From positions 1 through 33,222 of the forward strand of contig JBICIG010000065.1 in the NCBI GenBank assembly GCA_043101605.1: DNA of 33,222 nt, given 5' to 3'. Under the pieces are notes generated by a model that saw nothing but the letters and a program-made list of their open reading frames with translations, had not been told where the DNA came from and ran no database searches. The position numbers were made by a program, and so were the translations under genes. This stretch comes from JBICIG01 sp043101605. GTDB lineage: Bacteria; Planctomycetota; Phycisphaerae; Phycisphaerales; UBA1924. Shown piece by piece: positions 1 to 8,555 of this stretch (within the stretch, counting starts at the first letter, position 1; each line of letters begins with the position of its first letter).

Positions 1-435
1 GGCGCTGAGCCCGGCGAGGTACTCGGTCGCGGCATCGCGCGGGCCGATCTCCAGGGCGGCGGCGTACTGATCGTGCGCCCCGGCCGCGTCCTCGACCCGC
101 TGGAGCAGTTCGGCATAACGCAGGCGGAGTTCGCGGTCCTCGGGGTACGACTCGACCGCGGCCTTGGCGACCGCGACCGCTTCGTCCCACTTCTCTTCGC
201 GGGCGAGGGTCGCGATGGAGTTCTCGACCGCCTCCAGCGTGCCGAGCGCCGCGTCCTGCGATCGCTGGGGGCTCGGCGCGGGCTGGCGGGTCGCGAGCGT
301 GACGACGAAGACCCCCACGCCGACGACCGCGAGCCCGACGAGGAGGACGGCGGCGAGCAGCCCGGGGCTGGCGCCGCCGCGTCTGCGTCCCAGAGAGCCG
401 AAGCGGAGTGATCGCTGGGTCATACGCTGATTCAT
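1..435 (-). CDS. TPR-repeat membrane-anchored protein, C-terminus cut off by the window edge
   Basis: Reading the minus strand from the ATG at 435 gives an open frame that runs off the window at base 1 (145 codons, no stop). It starts with a short basic segment (MNQRMTQRSLRFG...), then one hydrophobic helix at about residues 22-46 (LLAAVLLVGLAVVGVGVFVV). After that comes a helical part with TPR-like pattern: EEKWDEAVAVAKAAVESYPED, then a second repeat with DQYAAALEIGPRD. This suggests a protein anchored in the inner membrane with TPR repeats outside, probably a protein-interaction scaffold. A second in-frame ATG at 423 (MTQRSLRFG) is an equally possible start; neither has a clear Shine-Dalgarno sequence. 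It is divergent from valS with about 90 bases between them. Function beyond the TPR fold cannot be told. Confidence 0.75.
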   Translation of the reverse strand, partial: MNQRMTQRSLRFGSLGRRRGGASPGLLAAVLLVGLAVVGVGVFVVTLATRQPAPSPQRSQDAALGTLEAVENSIATLAREEKWDEAVAVAKAAVESYPEDRELRLRYAELLQRVEDAAGAHDQYAAALEIGPRDAATEYLAGLSA

Positions 436-466
436 ACCATGCATCCCGGGTGGATATCGGCTCGGC

Positions 467-472
467 TAGACT
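467..472 (+). promoter_or_regulatory. Candidate -10 element (TAGACT) for valS
   Basis: TAGACT fits the TAnnnT core of a sigma-70 -10 element and sits 55 bases before the valS ATG in the short divergent region between the TPR gene and valS. The same hexamer occurs before sppA at 9641. No convincing -35 element is seen, so this is a weak call. Confidence 0.3.
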
Positions 473-527
473 CGTTCCTGCGCCGAATTCGAGCCTTGTC
501 GACCCCTGACCCTCGGAAAGCCCGCCG

Positions 528-3500
528 ATGCCCGATCCGACCACCGCCGACGCCCCCGCCCGCGGCGAGATGCCCAAGCAGTACCGCCCGAGCGATCACG
601 AGGCCCGGATCCGCGGGCTTTGGGAATCGGCGCGGTGCTTCCACGCCGATCCCGGACGGGTTCTGGCCGGCCGCAAGCCCCCTTACTGCATCCTGATCCC
701 CCCGCCGAATGTGACGGCGGTGCTGCACCTGGGGCACGCGCTGAACAACACGCTGCAGGATGTGCTCGCGCGGGCGCACCGCATGAAGGGCTTCGAGACG
801 CTGTGGATGCCCGGGACGGATCACGCGGGCATCGCGCCCCAGGCGGTCGTGGAACGCCGGCTGATGCAAAGCGAGGGGAAGAAGCGGACGGACTACGCCC
901 GCGCGGACTTCGTCGCGAAGGTTCAGGAGTTCAAGGACGAGTACGAGGCGCGGATCACCGAGCAGCTCAAGCGGATGGGCTGCTCGTGCGACTACGACCG
1001 CCAGCGGTTCACGATGGACGAGGTGTGCGCGCGCGCGGTGCGCGAGGCGTTCTTCCGGCTGTTCCGCGACGGGCTGATCTACCGCGGCAAGCGCCTGGTC
1101 AACTGGGACCCGGTGCTGCAGACCGCGATCGCCGACGACGAGGTCGAGAACAGGGACATCGAGGGGATCTTCGCGTACCTGCGGTATCCGCTGGTCCACC
1201 CGCCGAGCAACCCGCACGACCCGAAGGATGTGCAGGAGGTCACCTGGTCGGAACTGGCCAGGCGGGGCTACCCGGGCGCGAGCGAGATGCCCGAGGACGC
1301 CAACGCGTGGATCACCGTCGCGACGACGCGCCCCGAGACCTACCTGGGCGACACGGGTGTGGCGATCAACCCGCACGACCCGCGCGCCAAGCCGCTGGAA
1401 GGGCTGATGGTGCAGCTCCCGATCGTCGGGCGGATCGTCCGAATCGTCGAGGACGACTATGTCGTGCTGCCGGTGTCGCTGGGCGGGGACGAGAACGACC
1501 CGAAGGCGAGGATGGCGACGGGGTTCCTGAAGGTGACGCCGGCGCACGATCCGAACGACTACGAGATCGGGCGTCGCCACGACCTCGAGATCATCAATGT
1601 GATGGCGCTCGACGCGAGCATCTCCGAGAGCCACGGGTGGGACCGTGCGGCGCGCGGCGAGGGCGGGCATGTGTTCGTCGGCAAGAGCCGCGAGGAAGCG
1701 CGGAAGCTCGTGCTGCGGGAGTTCGAGGCGCGCCAGGTGTCGCCGGCACACGCGGGGCTGGGGACGCTGCTGGAGAAAGTCGTTCCCCATCATCACTCAG
1801 TCGGGCACTCGGACCGGTCGAAGGTGCCGATCGAGCCGTATCTCTCGGACCAGTGGTTCGTCCGCGTGACCGACGACCGGATGCGCGGCAACGCGCAGCG
1901 CGCGCTCAACCCCGAGCAACGCAGCGCCGAATCGCTGGCGGCGTGGCCGGCATCAAAGCCGAAGGGCGCGACGGACTCGGGCGACGGCTCGATGACGATC
2001 CACCCGTCGCGGTACGCCAAGACCTACGAGACTTGGCACGACAACTTGCGCGACTGGTGCATCAGCCGACAGCTCTGGTGGGGGCATCGGATTCCGGTGT
2101 GGCGGGCGCATCTCGATCACGACGGGATGATCGGGATTCTCAATGGCGAGGAGCCGTACACCTTCGGCCAGCTCGTAATGGAGGAGGAGAACCCAGCCTG
2201 CATCCTCTCTGCGCATTACGAGGGATCCGATCATGTCATCACGGGTCATCGCAAGACACCCGATTTTCTTGGTGAAGCGCTGGGAGCGGCCGAGACCGAG
2301 CCGATCCTCTGGTCGGTCTGCCCACAGCGTTCGGACATCGACATCGACGGAACGCCGATCGAGCAGTGGCTCGAAGAACACGGCTTCGAGCGCGATCCCG
2401 ATGTCCTCGACACCTGGTTCAGCTCCGCGCTGTGGCCGATGTCCACGATGGGCTGGCCGGGCGTGCCCGATGCGCCGAGCGCCGACACGCTGGCGCCGGG
2501 AGATCCGCACTCGGTGCGCTCGATCTTCGTCAAGCGCGTCGGCACCTGGAAGTCGTTCGTCGGGCAGGAGAACGAGCATTCGGGGGATCTGATCGAGCGG
2601 CTGTTGACGCTGCGCGACATGCAGCCGCGCGCGCCGATTGTCTACGAGCTCTTCAGCGAGAGGGACCTGCTGACGCCGCTGGTCTCGCCCGATGTCATCC
2701 AGGAGACGACCGACCTGGTGTGCGCGGTGGGCGTGCGCACGCGGAACGCGATCCGCACGGAGAAATACGGCTCGTTCGACCCGGTCGTCTGGCTCCGCTC
2801 GCACGGGTTCGTGGAGTCGGGCACGGCCCAGTTGCACGAGGCGTTCACGCCGACGAGCGTGCTCTCGACCGGTCGCGACATCATGACGCTGTGGGTGAGC
2901 CGGATGGTGATGTTCAACCGGTACCTGCTCGGCAATGGGCAATCGGCAATGGGCAACGGGCAAGAAGGGGAGCCCGGTCCGGTGCCGTTCCGCGATGTGT
3001 TCATCCACGCGATGATCCAGGACGGGCAGGGGCGGAAGATGTCCAAGAGCCTGGGCAACGGGCTCGATCCGCTGGACATCATCGACTCGCACGGGGCGGA
3101 CGCGATGCGGTTCACGCTGTGCCACATGACGACGCAGACGCAGGATGTGCGCATGCCCGTCGAGCCCGACCCGGAGACGGGGCTGAACACCAGCCCGAAG
3201 TTCGATCTCGGACGGAACTTTGCCAACAAGCTGTGGAACGCGGCCCGGTTCGCGCTGGGCATCCTGGAGAAGGCCCGCCCCGCGTCGTTCGAGCCGGGCG
3301 ACCTGACGCTCGCGGATCGGTGGATGCTCTCGAAGCTGAGGGACGCGATCGGGCAGATCGACCGCGCGATCGAGCGGTACGAGTTCAGCGCGTACGCGAC
3401 GGGCGTGTACGACCTGCTGTGGCGGGACTTCTGCGACTGGTACCTCGAGAGCGTCAAGCCGACGGCCCGCGACAACCCGAGCCAGCAGGCGGTGCTGCGG

Positions 3501-4163
3501 GCGACGCTCGATGCGATCCTGCGGGTGCTGCACCCGGTGTGCCCGTTCGTGACCGAGGCGATCGCCGAGCCGCTGCGGACGGTGCAGACGGGCGATGTCC
3601 CGGGGCTGGAGCTGCAACCTTCGACGCACGACGGGCTGCTGTGCCGGGCCGGCTGGCCGATCGCTCACGAGTCTCTCTATGACCCGGAGGCGGAGGCTTC
3701 GTACGAGCGCGTGCGCACGCTGGTGGGCGCGATCCGAGAGGTGCGGGCCCAGCACCAGGTGCCTCCGAAGCGGATGATCTCGCTGCACCTGACCGAGGCG
3801 CTCGAACACGATCTGGCGTCGGCGGGGGCGATCGACCTGGTCTGCCTGCTCGCCGGGGTCGACGCGGTCAAGCGGCGCGAGAGCGACCCGGGCGAGGAGA
3901 ACCTGGTGGAGTTCCCGTTCGAGCAGGCGACGCTGGCGCTCGGGAACCTGCGCGACGCCGTGGATGCGGGGGCCGAGCGGGCCCGGCTGGAGAAGCACAT
4001 CGATCAGTTGCAGTCGTCGATCGCGGCGCTCGAGAAGCGGCTGAGCAACCCGGGGTACACCGACAAGGCGCCGGCGCATCTCGTGCAGCAGACGCGCGAT
4101 GAGCTGGACTCGACCCGGGGCGAGCTTGCGGCGTCGCTCGAGGCGCTGGAGCGTCTGCGTTGA
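528..4163 (+). CDS. valS: Valine--tRNA ligase (ValRS), unusually long
   Basis: Class Ia aminoacyl-tRNA synthetase that charges tRNA-Val with valine in the cytoplasm. The signature HLGH is at residues 67-70 after PPPNVTAVL, the editing domain contains TTRPETYLGDT, and KMSKS is at about 837-841, followed by the anticodon-binding domain (DRWMLSKL, FCDWYLE) and the C-terminal coiled coil typical of ValRS (about 1140-1211). At 1211 residues it is longer than the usual 880-950. Extra sequence lies between HRIPVW (about 520) and DTWFSSALWP (628), and about 118 extra residues lie between DTWFSS and the conserved TPTSVLSTGRDI block (773 on). A heptamer repeat at 2931-2965 adds Gly/Asn/Gln residues just before the KMSKS region. 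Its stop overlaps the TTG start of the next gene, which suggests coupled translation. Confidence 0.97.
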   Translation: MPDPTTADAPARGEMPKQYRPSDHEARIRGLWESARCFHADPGRVLAGRKPPYCILIPPPNVTAVLHLGHALNNTLQDVLARAHRMKGFETLWMPGTDHAGIAPQAVVERRLMQSEGKKRTDYARADFVAKVQEFKDEYEARITEQLKRMGCSCDYDRQRFTMDEVCARAVREAFFRLFRDGLIYRGKRLVNWDPVLQTAIADDEVENRDIEGIFAYLRYPLVHPPSNPHDPKDVQEVTWSELARRGYPGASEMPEDANAWITVATTRPETYLGDTGVAINPHDPRAKPLEGLMVQLPIVGRIVRIVEDDYVVLPVSLGGDENDPKARMATGFLKVTPAHDPNDYEIGRRHDLEIINVMALDASISESHGWDRAARGEGGHVFVGKSREEARKLVLREFEARQVSPAHAGLGTLLEKVVPHHHSVGHSDRSKVPIEPYLSDQWFVRVTDDRMRGNAQRALNPEQRSAESLAAWPASKPKGATDSGDGSMTIHPSRYAKTYETWHDNLRDWCISRQLWWGHRIPVWRAHLDHDGMIGILNGEEPYTFGQLVMEEENPACILSAHYEGSDHVITGHRKTPDFLGEALGAAETEPILWSVCPQRSDIDIDGTPIEQWLEEHGFERDPDVLDTWFSSALWPMSTMGWPGVPDAPSADTLAPGDPHSVRSIFVKRVGTWKSFVGQENEHSGDLIERLLTLRDMQPRAPIVYELFSERDLLTPLVSPDVIQETTDLVCAVGVRTRNAIRTEKYGSFDPVVWLRSHGFVESGTAQLHEAFTPTSVLSTGRDIMTLWVSRMVMFNRYLLGNGQSAMGNGQEGEPGPVPFRDVFIHAMIQDGQGRKMSKSLGNGLDPLDIIDSHGADAMRFTLCHMTTQTQDVRMPVEPDPETGLNTSPKFDLGRNFANKLWNAARFALGILEKARPASFEPGDLTLADRWMLSKLRDAIGQIDRAIERYEFSAYATGVYDLLWRDFCDWYLESVKPTARDNPSQQAVLRATLDAILRVLHPVCPFVTEAIAEPLRTVQTGDVPGLELQPSTHDGLLCRAGWPIAHESLYDPEAEASYERVRTLVGAIREVRAQHQVPPKRMISLHLTEALEHDLASAGAIDLVCLLAGVDAVKRRESDPGEENLVEFPFEQATLALGNLRDAVDAGAERARLEKHIDQLQSSIAALEKRLSNPGYTDKAPAHLVQQTRDELDSTRGELAASLEALERLR
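2931..2965 (+). repeat. Heptamer tandem repeat (GGCAATG-type, five units) inside valS
   Basis: Five consecutive 7-base units, GGCAATG, GGCAATC, GGCAATG, GGCAACG and GGCAAGA, lie in frame in valS and encode a Gly/Asn/Gln-rich stretch (GNGQSAMGNGQEG). A related three-unit array lies in the gap at 12652-12672. This resembles the short tandemly repeated repetitive (STRR) heptamers known from filamentous cyanobacteria; the resemblance is to the type of repeat, not proof of common origin. Confidence 0.8.
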
Positions 4164-5233
4164 GCGCGCGCCGACGCGTTGTTTGCGGAGTCTGGCCGAT
4201 CGTCGCGGGCGTGCTGCTGTCGGGGTGCTCGGGCTCGTACGAGTTCGACGCCGGCCCGACCGATGCCCGCGCCGATTCGCTCGGGGCAGCGAGCGAGCCC
4301 TTCGACCCGGTGATCCGGCGCGAGGCGTGGACCTACGCCGGTCGACCCGGGCGCGTCTTCGAGACGGCGGGGTACCGGATCTTCACGACCGAGTCGCGGG
4401 CGCTGCTCCAGCAGCGGATCCCGGCGTTCCTCGAGCGGGCGCTGATCCGGTACACCACGGCGCTGGGCGACCTGCCACGCCCGGAGGCGAAGCTGGAGAC
4501 CTACATCCTGGCGAGTCGGCGGGAATGGGAACTGCTGACGCGCGAGCTGACCGGTCCGCGGGCCGAGACCTACCTGAAGGTGCGGGCCGGCGGGTTCGCC
4601 GAGCAGGGGCGGGCGCTGCTGTTCAACATCGGGTGGCGGAATACTTTCAGCGTCGCGTCGCACGAGGGGTGGCACCAGTACACCCAGCGGGTGTTCCGGG
4701 CACCGCTCCCGATCTGGCTCGAGGAAGGGATCGCGGCGTACATGGAGGGATACCGGTGGGACTCGCGCTCGCCGGAGCTCCCGGTGTTCCTGCCCTGGGC
4801 GAATGTGGAGCGGTTCGATCGGCTGCGCGCGATGGTCGACGCCGGCCGCGTGATTCCGCTGAGGCAGTTGCTCGGCAACCGCCCGCAGGACCTGCTGTCG
4901 ATCTACGACAACGAGGCGGCGCTCGATTACTACTCGCAGGTCTGGGCGCTGGTGCACTTTCTCCGCGAGGGAGAGGGCGGGCGGCACCGCGCTGGGCTCG
5001 AGCAACTGCTCCAGGACGCCGCGAGCGGCGCCCTGGTCGAGCGGCTCATCGAAACGGGCGATCGGCGGGCGCTGATGACCTACCGCGCGCGGCGGGTCGG
5101 GCCCGACCTGTTCCGGATCTACTTCGATGACGACCTGGAGAACGCCGAGCGCGAGTACGACGCGTTCGTGCGCGCGATCGTGGCGCCGGGCGGGCGGGAC
5201 CGGATCGTCGCGGGTCGCTCGCCGGTGAGGTGA
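4160..5233 (+). CDS. DUF1570/peptidase MA-like lipoprotein (HEXXH metalloprotease fold)
   Basis: A 357-residue protein starting at a TTG that overlaps the valS stop. The N-terminus is a lipoprotein signal: basic residues, a hydrophobic stretch and the lipobox LLSGC with Cys23, so it is expected to be lipid-anchored in the envelope. The zinc-protease motif HEGWH is at 168-172, with a glutamate in LEEGIAAYMEG (about 188) as the likely third ligand, the gluzincin arrangement. The flanking pattern (YILASRREWELLTRELTG, later LDYYSQVWALVHFL) matches the DUF1570 proteins frequent in planctomycetes. Catalytic activity is likely from the motif but untested; the substrate is unknown. It converges with ftsI. 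The only alternative would be a later in-frame start, which would lose the signal peptide. Confidence 0.85.
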   Translation: MSARRRVVCGVWPIVAGVLLSGCSGSYEFDAGPTDARADSLGAASEPFDPVIRREAWTYAGRPGRVFETAGYRIFTTESRALLQQRIPAFLERALIRYTTALGDLPRPEAKLETYILASRREWELLTRELTGPRAETYLKVRAGGFAEQGRALLFNIGWRNTFSVASHEGWHQYTQRVFRAPLPIWLEEGIAAYMEGYRWDSRSPELPVFLPWANVERFDRLRAMVDAGRVIPLRQLLGNRPQDLLSIYDNEAALDYYSQVWALVHFLREGEGGRHRAGLEQLLQDAASGALVERLIETGDRRALMTYRARRVGPDLFRIYFDDDLENAEREYDAFVRAIVAPGGRDRIVAGRSPVR

Positions 5234-5251
5234 GAGCGGAAGACGGGATCT

Positions 5252-5265
5252 CGGCTTGCGAGCCG
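5252..5265. terminator. Short hairpin between convergent genes, possible bidirectional terminator
   Basis: CGGCT and AGCCG form a 5-bp stem around a TGCG loop in the 44 bases between the ends of the lipoprotein gene and ftsI. There is no T-tract on either side, so termination is inferred only from position. Confidence 0.3.
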
Positions 5266-5277
5266 GGCGCGTGGGCG

Positions 5278-7233
5278 TCAGTTCTCGTCGGCGGCGGCGA
5301 GGTCCTCTGCCTGGTCCGGCGGGACGCCCAGGTACGCGAGCGAACGCTCCATGATGCGGCGGACGACGGGGCCGGCGACATGCGAGCCGTAGTGCGTTCG
5401 CGTGCGGATGCGTCCCGGCCCGGGATCGTCGATCACGACGATGACGACCAGGCGCGGCGCGTCGACGGGACCGGCGGCGATGAAACTGGAGTTGTACTGC
5501 TCGTCGAAGTAGCCGCGCCACCCGGTGGGGCGTCGCTTGCCCTCGGGGGCGGGCCCGAGGGGGACATCGGCGGTGCCGCTCTTGCCGAACATCGAGTACT
5601 TCCACGGTCCCTCGTCGGGGTAGCGCTGCTTCATGACGCGCTCCATGGAGTTGGCGACGCCCCGGAGGATGGGGCGGATCTCGTTGCAGACGCTGATGGG
5701 CGTGGCGCGCCAGCGGCGGAGCCCGCCCTCGGGCCCGCCGGCGCGGAGGGAGAGTTCGGGGACGGTGCCGGCTTTGTCGCCCTGGCGGGCGAAGGCGGCG
5801 AAGGCGCGGGCCATCTGCACGGGCGTGACGGCGATCTCGTGCCCGAAGCAGACCGAGGTGTGGGTGTACTTGTTCCAGTCCTTGAGCTCGGTGACGATGC
5901 CGCCGGTCTCGCCGGGGAGCCCGATGTTGGTCTTGGAGCCGAAGCCGAAGCGGGTCATGACGCCGCGGAGCGCCGAGCCGTCGACGCGCTCGCCCATCTT
6001 GACCATGCCGATGTTCGAGGAGCGGAGCAGCACCTCGCGCCAGGTCATCTCGTCGCGGCGCGAGACATCCTCGATGGGGCGCCCGTAGCCGGTGCGCCAG
6101 CGTCCGCCCTCGGTGTCCACGGTGTCGTCGGGCGCGACGACGCCGCGGGCGGTCAGCTCGGCCCAGATGAACGGCTTGAAGGTCGAGCCGGGCTCGTAGA
6201 GGTCTTCGACGCAACGGTTGCGCGCCATCGCGGCATCGCTGTCGCGGTGCTCGTCGGGGCGGATGCTGCGGTATCGCGGTCGGGCGGCTCCCTCGGGGAG
6301 CGGCTCGGGCGCGATGCGCGGCGCGTCCTTGTCCTCCCACGGCACTTCGAGCAGGCCCGGCACCTCGCGCAGGTGGTCGACCATTGCGAGCACCTCGCCG
6401 GTGTCCGGGTCGATGACGACCGCGCGCCCGCCGGCGGCGTCGGCTTCCTCGACGCCCCGCTCGAGTTCCTCGAGCACGATGCGCTGCACGACCAGGTCGA
6501 TCGACAGGCGGACATCATGCCCGGACTCGCCGGGCTCCCAGTGCTCGGGGTCGACCCAGAGGGGCTTGCCCCCCGCGTCGCGGACGAAGCGGAGACGACC
6601 GGCCTCGGCTTCGAGGCGGTCGTTGAGGCTCAGCTCGGCGCCGAGGCGTCCCTCGTGCTCGAACCCGACCTTGCCGACGAGCGCCGCGACCTCGTCACCG
6701 GCGGGATACTCACGCACGGCTCGCTGCTCGAGGTGCAGGTGCTCGATGCCGCGCACCGGCTCGGCGGCGTCGGGGGTCAGCACCGGGGAGATCGGGAGGA
6801 AACGGATCACCTTCTTGACGCGACCCTTGTCGTCGCGGAGCGGCTCGCCGGCGGCGAGGGCGGCGGCCCGCTGCTCGTTCTCGCCCAACGCCTCGAGGAT
6901 CGCGGTCCCGATCTCCTCGGCGGGCTCGCCGGTGGCGCGGGCGGCGCGGACGATCAGCGCGTCGAGTTCGGCGGGGGGGAGTTCGGCGAGAGCGGCGGGA
7001 TCGACAAACGCGCGGTAGCCGAACCGCGTCGTCGCGAGCAGGCGCCCGCGGCGATCGAGCAGGGAACCCCGCAGCGCGGGGACGGGGCGTTCGGAGAGGT
7101 GCCCGGCCATGTGCTCGCGGAGTTGCTCGCCCGGCGCGATCTGGAGCTGCACCGCGCGCCCGAGCAGCGCCACCAGGACCAGCGTGAGCCCCCAGGTGCA
7201 GAGCGCGGTCACCCAGTCGCGGCGCGGGGTCAT
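5278..7233 (-). CDS. ftsI: Peptidoglycan D,D-transpeptidase FtsI (class B penicillin-binding protein)
   Basis: A 651-residue class B PBP. It has one N-terminal membrane helix (about 9-28), a PBP dimerisation domain beginning with the RGSLLDRRGRLLATT block, and a transpeptidase domain with all three active-site motifs: STFK at 350-353, SSN at 405-407 and KSG at 551-553 (KSGTA). It cross-links septal peptidoglycan at the outer face of the inner membrane. KSG in place of KTG is a known variant of this motif. The start overlaps the stop of ftsL by ATGA, and the order rsmH-LysM-ftsL-ftsI is that of the dcw cluster, which supports FtsI over an elongation PBP2. It contributes to evidence that this planctomycete makes peptidoglycan. 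Confidence 0.95.
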   Translation of the reverse strand: MTPRRDWVTALCTWGLTLVLVALLGRAVQLQIAPGEQLREHMAGHLSERPVPALRGSLLDRRGRLLATTRFGYRAFVDPAALAELPPAELDALIVRAARATGEPAEEIGTAILEALGENEQRAAALAAGEPLRDDKGRVKKVIRFLPISPVLTPDAAEPVRGIEHLHLEQRAVREYPAGDEVAALVGKVGFEHEGRLGAELSLNDRLEAEAGRLRFVRDAGGKPLWVDPEHWEPGESGHDVRLSIDLVVQRIVLEELERGVEEADAAGGRAVVIDPDTGEVLAMVDHLREVPGLLEVPWEDKDAPRIAPEPLPEGAARPRYRSIRPDEHRDSDAAMARNRCVEDLYEPGSTFKPFIWAELTARGVVAPDDTVDTEGGRWRTGYGRPIEDVSRRDEMTWREVLLRSSNIGMVKMGERVDGSALRGVMTRFGFGSKTNIGLPGETGGIVTELKDWNKYTHTSVCFGHEIAVTPVQMARAFAAFARQGDKAGTVPELSLRAGGPEGGLRRWRATPISVCNEIRPILRGVANSMERVMKQRYPDEGPWKYSMFGKSGTADVPLGPAPEGKRRPTGWRGYFDEQYNSSFIAAGPVDAPRLVVIVVIDDPGPGRIRTRTHYGSHVAGPVVRRIMERSLAYLGVPPDQAEDLAAADEN

Positions 7234-7535
7234 GTCGCGGGCACCCCCGCGAGGTCGATCGGCCCCTCGGCGGCGCGCGGGGTCGGCTCGGGGCGCTCCG
7301 GGCGGACGATCGGACGCATCGGACCCAGGCGCTCGGCGAGATGCTCGATGCGCTCCGGATGGGCGAGCTCGGCGATTAGGGCGCGGACGCGGGCGAGCTG
7401 CTCGTTGAGTTCGTGCGCGCGCAGGCGGGCCTCGGCGAGCTCGCGGGCGGCATCGAGGCGTTGCTGGCGCAGCGCGAGCATCGTCGCGCCCGACGCGCCG
7501 AGGGCCAGAATGAGAGCCGCGATCTTGAGCGTCAT
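7230..7535 (-). CDS. ftsL: FtsL-like division protein
   Basis: A 101-residue protein with the layout of FtsL: a very short cytoplasmic tip, one membrane helix (about 3-22, LKIAALILALGASGATMLAL), then a coiled coil with Gln/Arg/Glu-rich heptads (LAEARLRAHELNEQLARVRALIAEL) and a short sequence HPERIEHLAERLGP that matches the end of the FtsL fold. The tail after residue 75 is rich in Pro and Arg. FtsL sequences are poorly conserved, so the call rests on topology and on position between rsmH and ftsI. FtsL joins FtsB/FtsQ and activates FtsWI at the septum. The ATG has a nearby CGGAG, and its stop overlaps the ftsI start. Confidence 0.82.
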   Translation of the reverse strand: MTLKIAALILALGASGATMLALRQQRLDAARELAEARLRAHELNEQLARVRALIAELAHPERIEHLAERLGPMRPIVRPERPEPTPRAAEGPIDLAGVPAT

Positions 7536-7556
7536 CCGAGAAGGGCTCCGGGGCGA

Positions 7557-8417
7557 TCAGCGGTCGGGCAGGACGAGCACCATGCCGACGCGGATGTCAT
7601 CGGGGTCGGCGATCTTGTCGCGGTTGAGCTTGATGATCTCGTCCATGCGCTTGGAGGTGCCGAGCTGCTTCTGGGCGATGATGCTCAGCGCATCACCCTT
7701 CTTGATCGTGTAGGTCCGCTTGCCGGCCGCGGGTGGGTTGGTGCGGGGCGTGTCCGCGGGGGTTGTCGACGCGGGCGTGGCGCCGGCGCGGCGGACGGGG
7801 CCTTCCATGGGCGGGATGATCAGCACCTCGCCCGTGCGGATGGTCGGGTCGCTGCGCTTGCCCTCGGGGCGGTTGGCTTCGGCGATGCGCGGCCAGAGCG
7901 ACCCCTTGCCGTAGTACTGCTCGGCGAGATCCCAGAGCGAGTCGTCTTCGGTCACGGTGTGACGCACCACCTCGCGCGGCTCGGGCTCGGCGGGGACGGC
8001 GGGCGACTGGTTGATCTGGATGGGCGCGGCGATTCGCTCGGGCGGGATCGGCGTGATGCCCCCGGCGTCGCGCGACTCGGCGACGAGCGGGCGGAAGAGC
8101 TCGGCGTTGGGCGTGGCGCGGCTGGGTTCGTCCCAGGGGAGCTCGGGCGACGCGAGGTGGCCCCGCGACGGGGACGGCTCGCCGCGACGCGGATCGGCCG
8201 AGCCCGGGTCGGTGACCGGGTCGGTGACCGGATCGGCCGGGCGCCTGGCGTAGCCGGGCGGGGCGATCGTCGGCGGGGCGATCGCGATGCGGTCCCCTTC
8301 GGAGAGATCGGCCAACTCGGCCCGCTGGGCGGTCGAAAAGTAATCGCTCACCAGCACCCCCACGACGAGGATGAAGGCGAACCCGATGATCAGAGCGAGC
8401 TTGGTTTCCCGGTTCAC
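7557..8417 (-). CDS. Membrane-anchored protein with two LysM domains
   Basis: A 286-residue protein starting at GTG. It has one N-terminal membrane helix (about 6-25, LALIIGFAFILVVGVLV) and a long Pro/Asp-rich spacer. Two LysM peptidoglycan-binding domains follow: one at about 153-200 (RHTVTEDDSLWDLAEQYYG ... IRTGEVLIIPP) and one at about 237-285 (YTIKKGDALSIIAQKQLG ... RVGMVLVLPD). It should sit in the inner membrane and touch peptidoglycan. There is no catalytic domain. It lies between rsmH and ftsL, 21 bases before ftsL, so it is probably co-transcribed with the division genes. In the usual order rsmH is followed directly by ftsL; a LysM gene here suggests a wall-binding accessory of division. 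Specific function is inference. Confidence 0.9.
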   Translation of the reverse strand: MNRETKLALIIGFAFILVVGVLVSDYFSTAQRAELADLSEGDRIAIAPPTIAPPGYARRPADPVTDPVTDPGSADPRRGEPSPSRGHLASPELPWDEPSRATPNAELFRPLVAESRDAGGITPIPPERIAAPIQINQSPAVPAEPEPREVVRHTVTEDDSLWDLAEQYYGKGSLWPRIAEANRPEGKRSDPTIRTGEVLIIPPMEGPVRRAGATPASTTPADTPRTNPPAAGKRTYTIKKGDALSIIAQKQLGTSKRMDEIIKLNRDKIADPDDIRVGMVLVLPDR

Positions 8418-8555
8418 GGCCTCGGCGTCCCTGCCTTGGAGGATGAAGAACTGGAGCGGTACGAATCGACGGGATGAGGGCCTCGGGGGCGGCGATCCTT
8501 GCCGCGTGCGAGGCGTTGTGGAGCATACACGCCGCGGCGGTCGCCGGAGCGTGAT
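8418..8555 (-). other. Spacer between rsmH and the LysM gene
   Basis: 138 bases with no gene. I see no convincing terminator, so read-through from rsmH into the LysM and fts genes is possible. Confidence 0.4.

Noticed and set aside
432..1796. Long minus-strand open frame opposite valS
   Set aside because: It is antisense to a clear valyl-tRNA synthetase, rich in Arg/His/Pro as expected of a shadow frame in GC-rich DNA, and has no motif.
2450..2850. Intein in valS
   Set aside because: The extra sequence lacks the N-terminal Cys/Ser splice block and the C-terminal HN motif, and the host sequence is not interrupted at a conserved catalytic motif.
5230..7713. 827-codon plus-strand open frame opposite ftsI and ftsL
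   Set aside because: Shadow frame; the minus strand encodes the three transpeptidase motifs in order.
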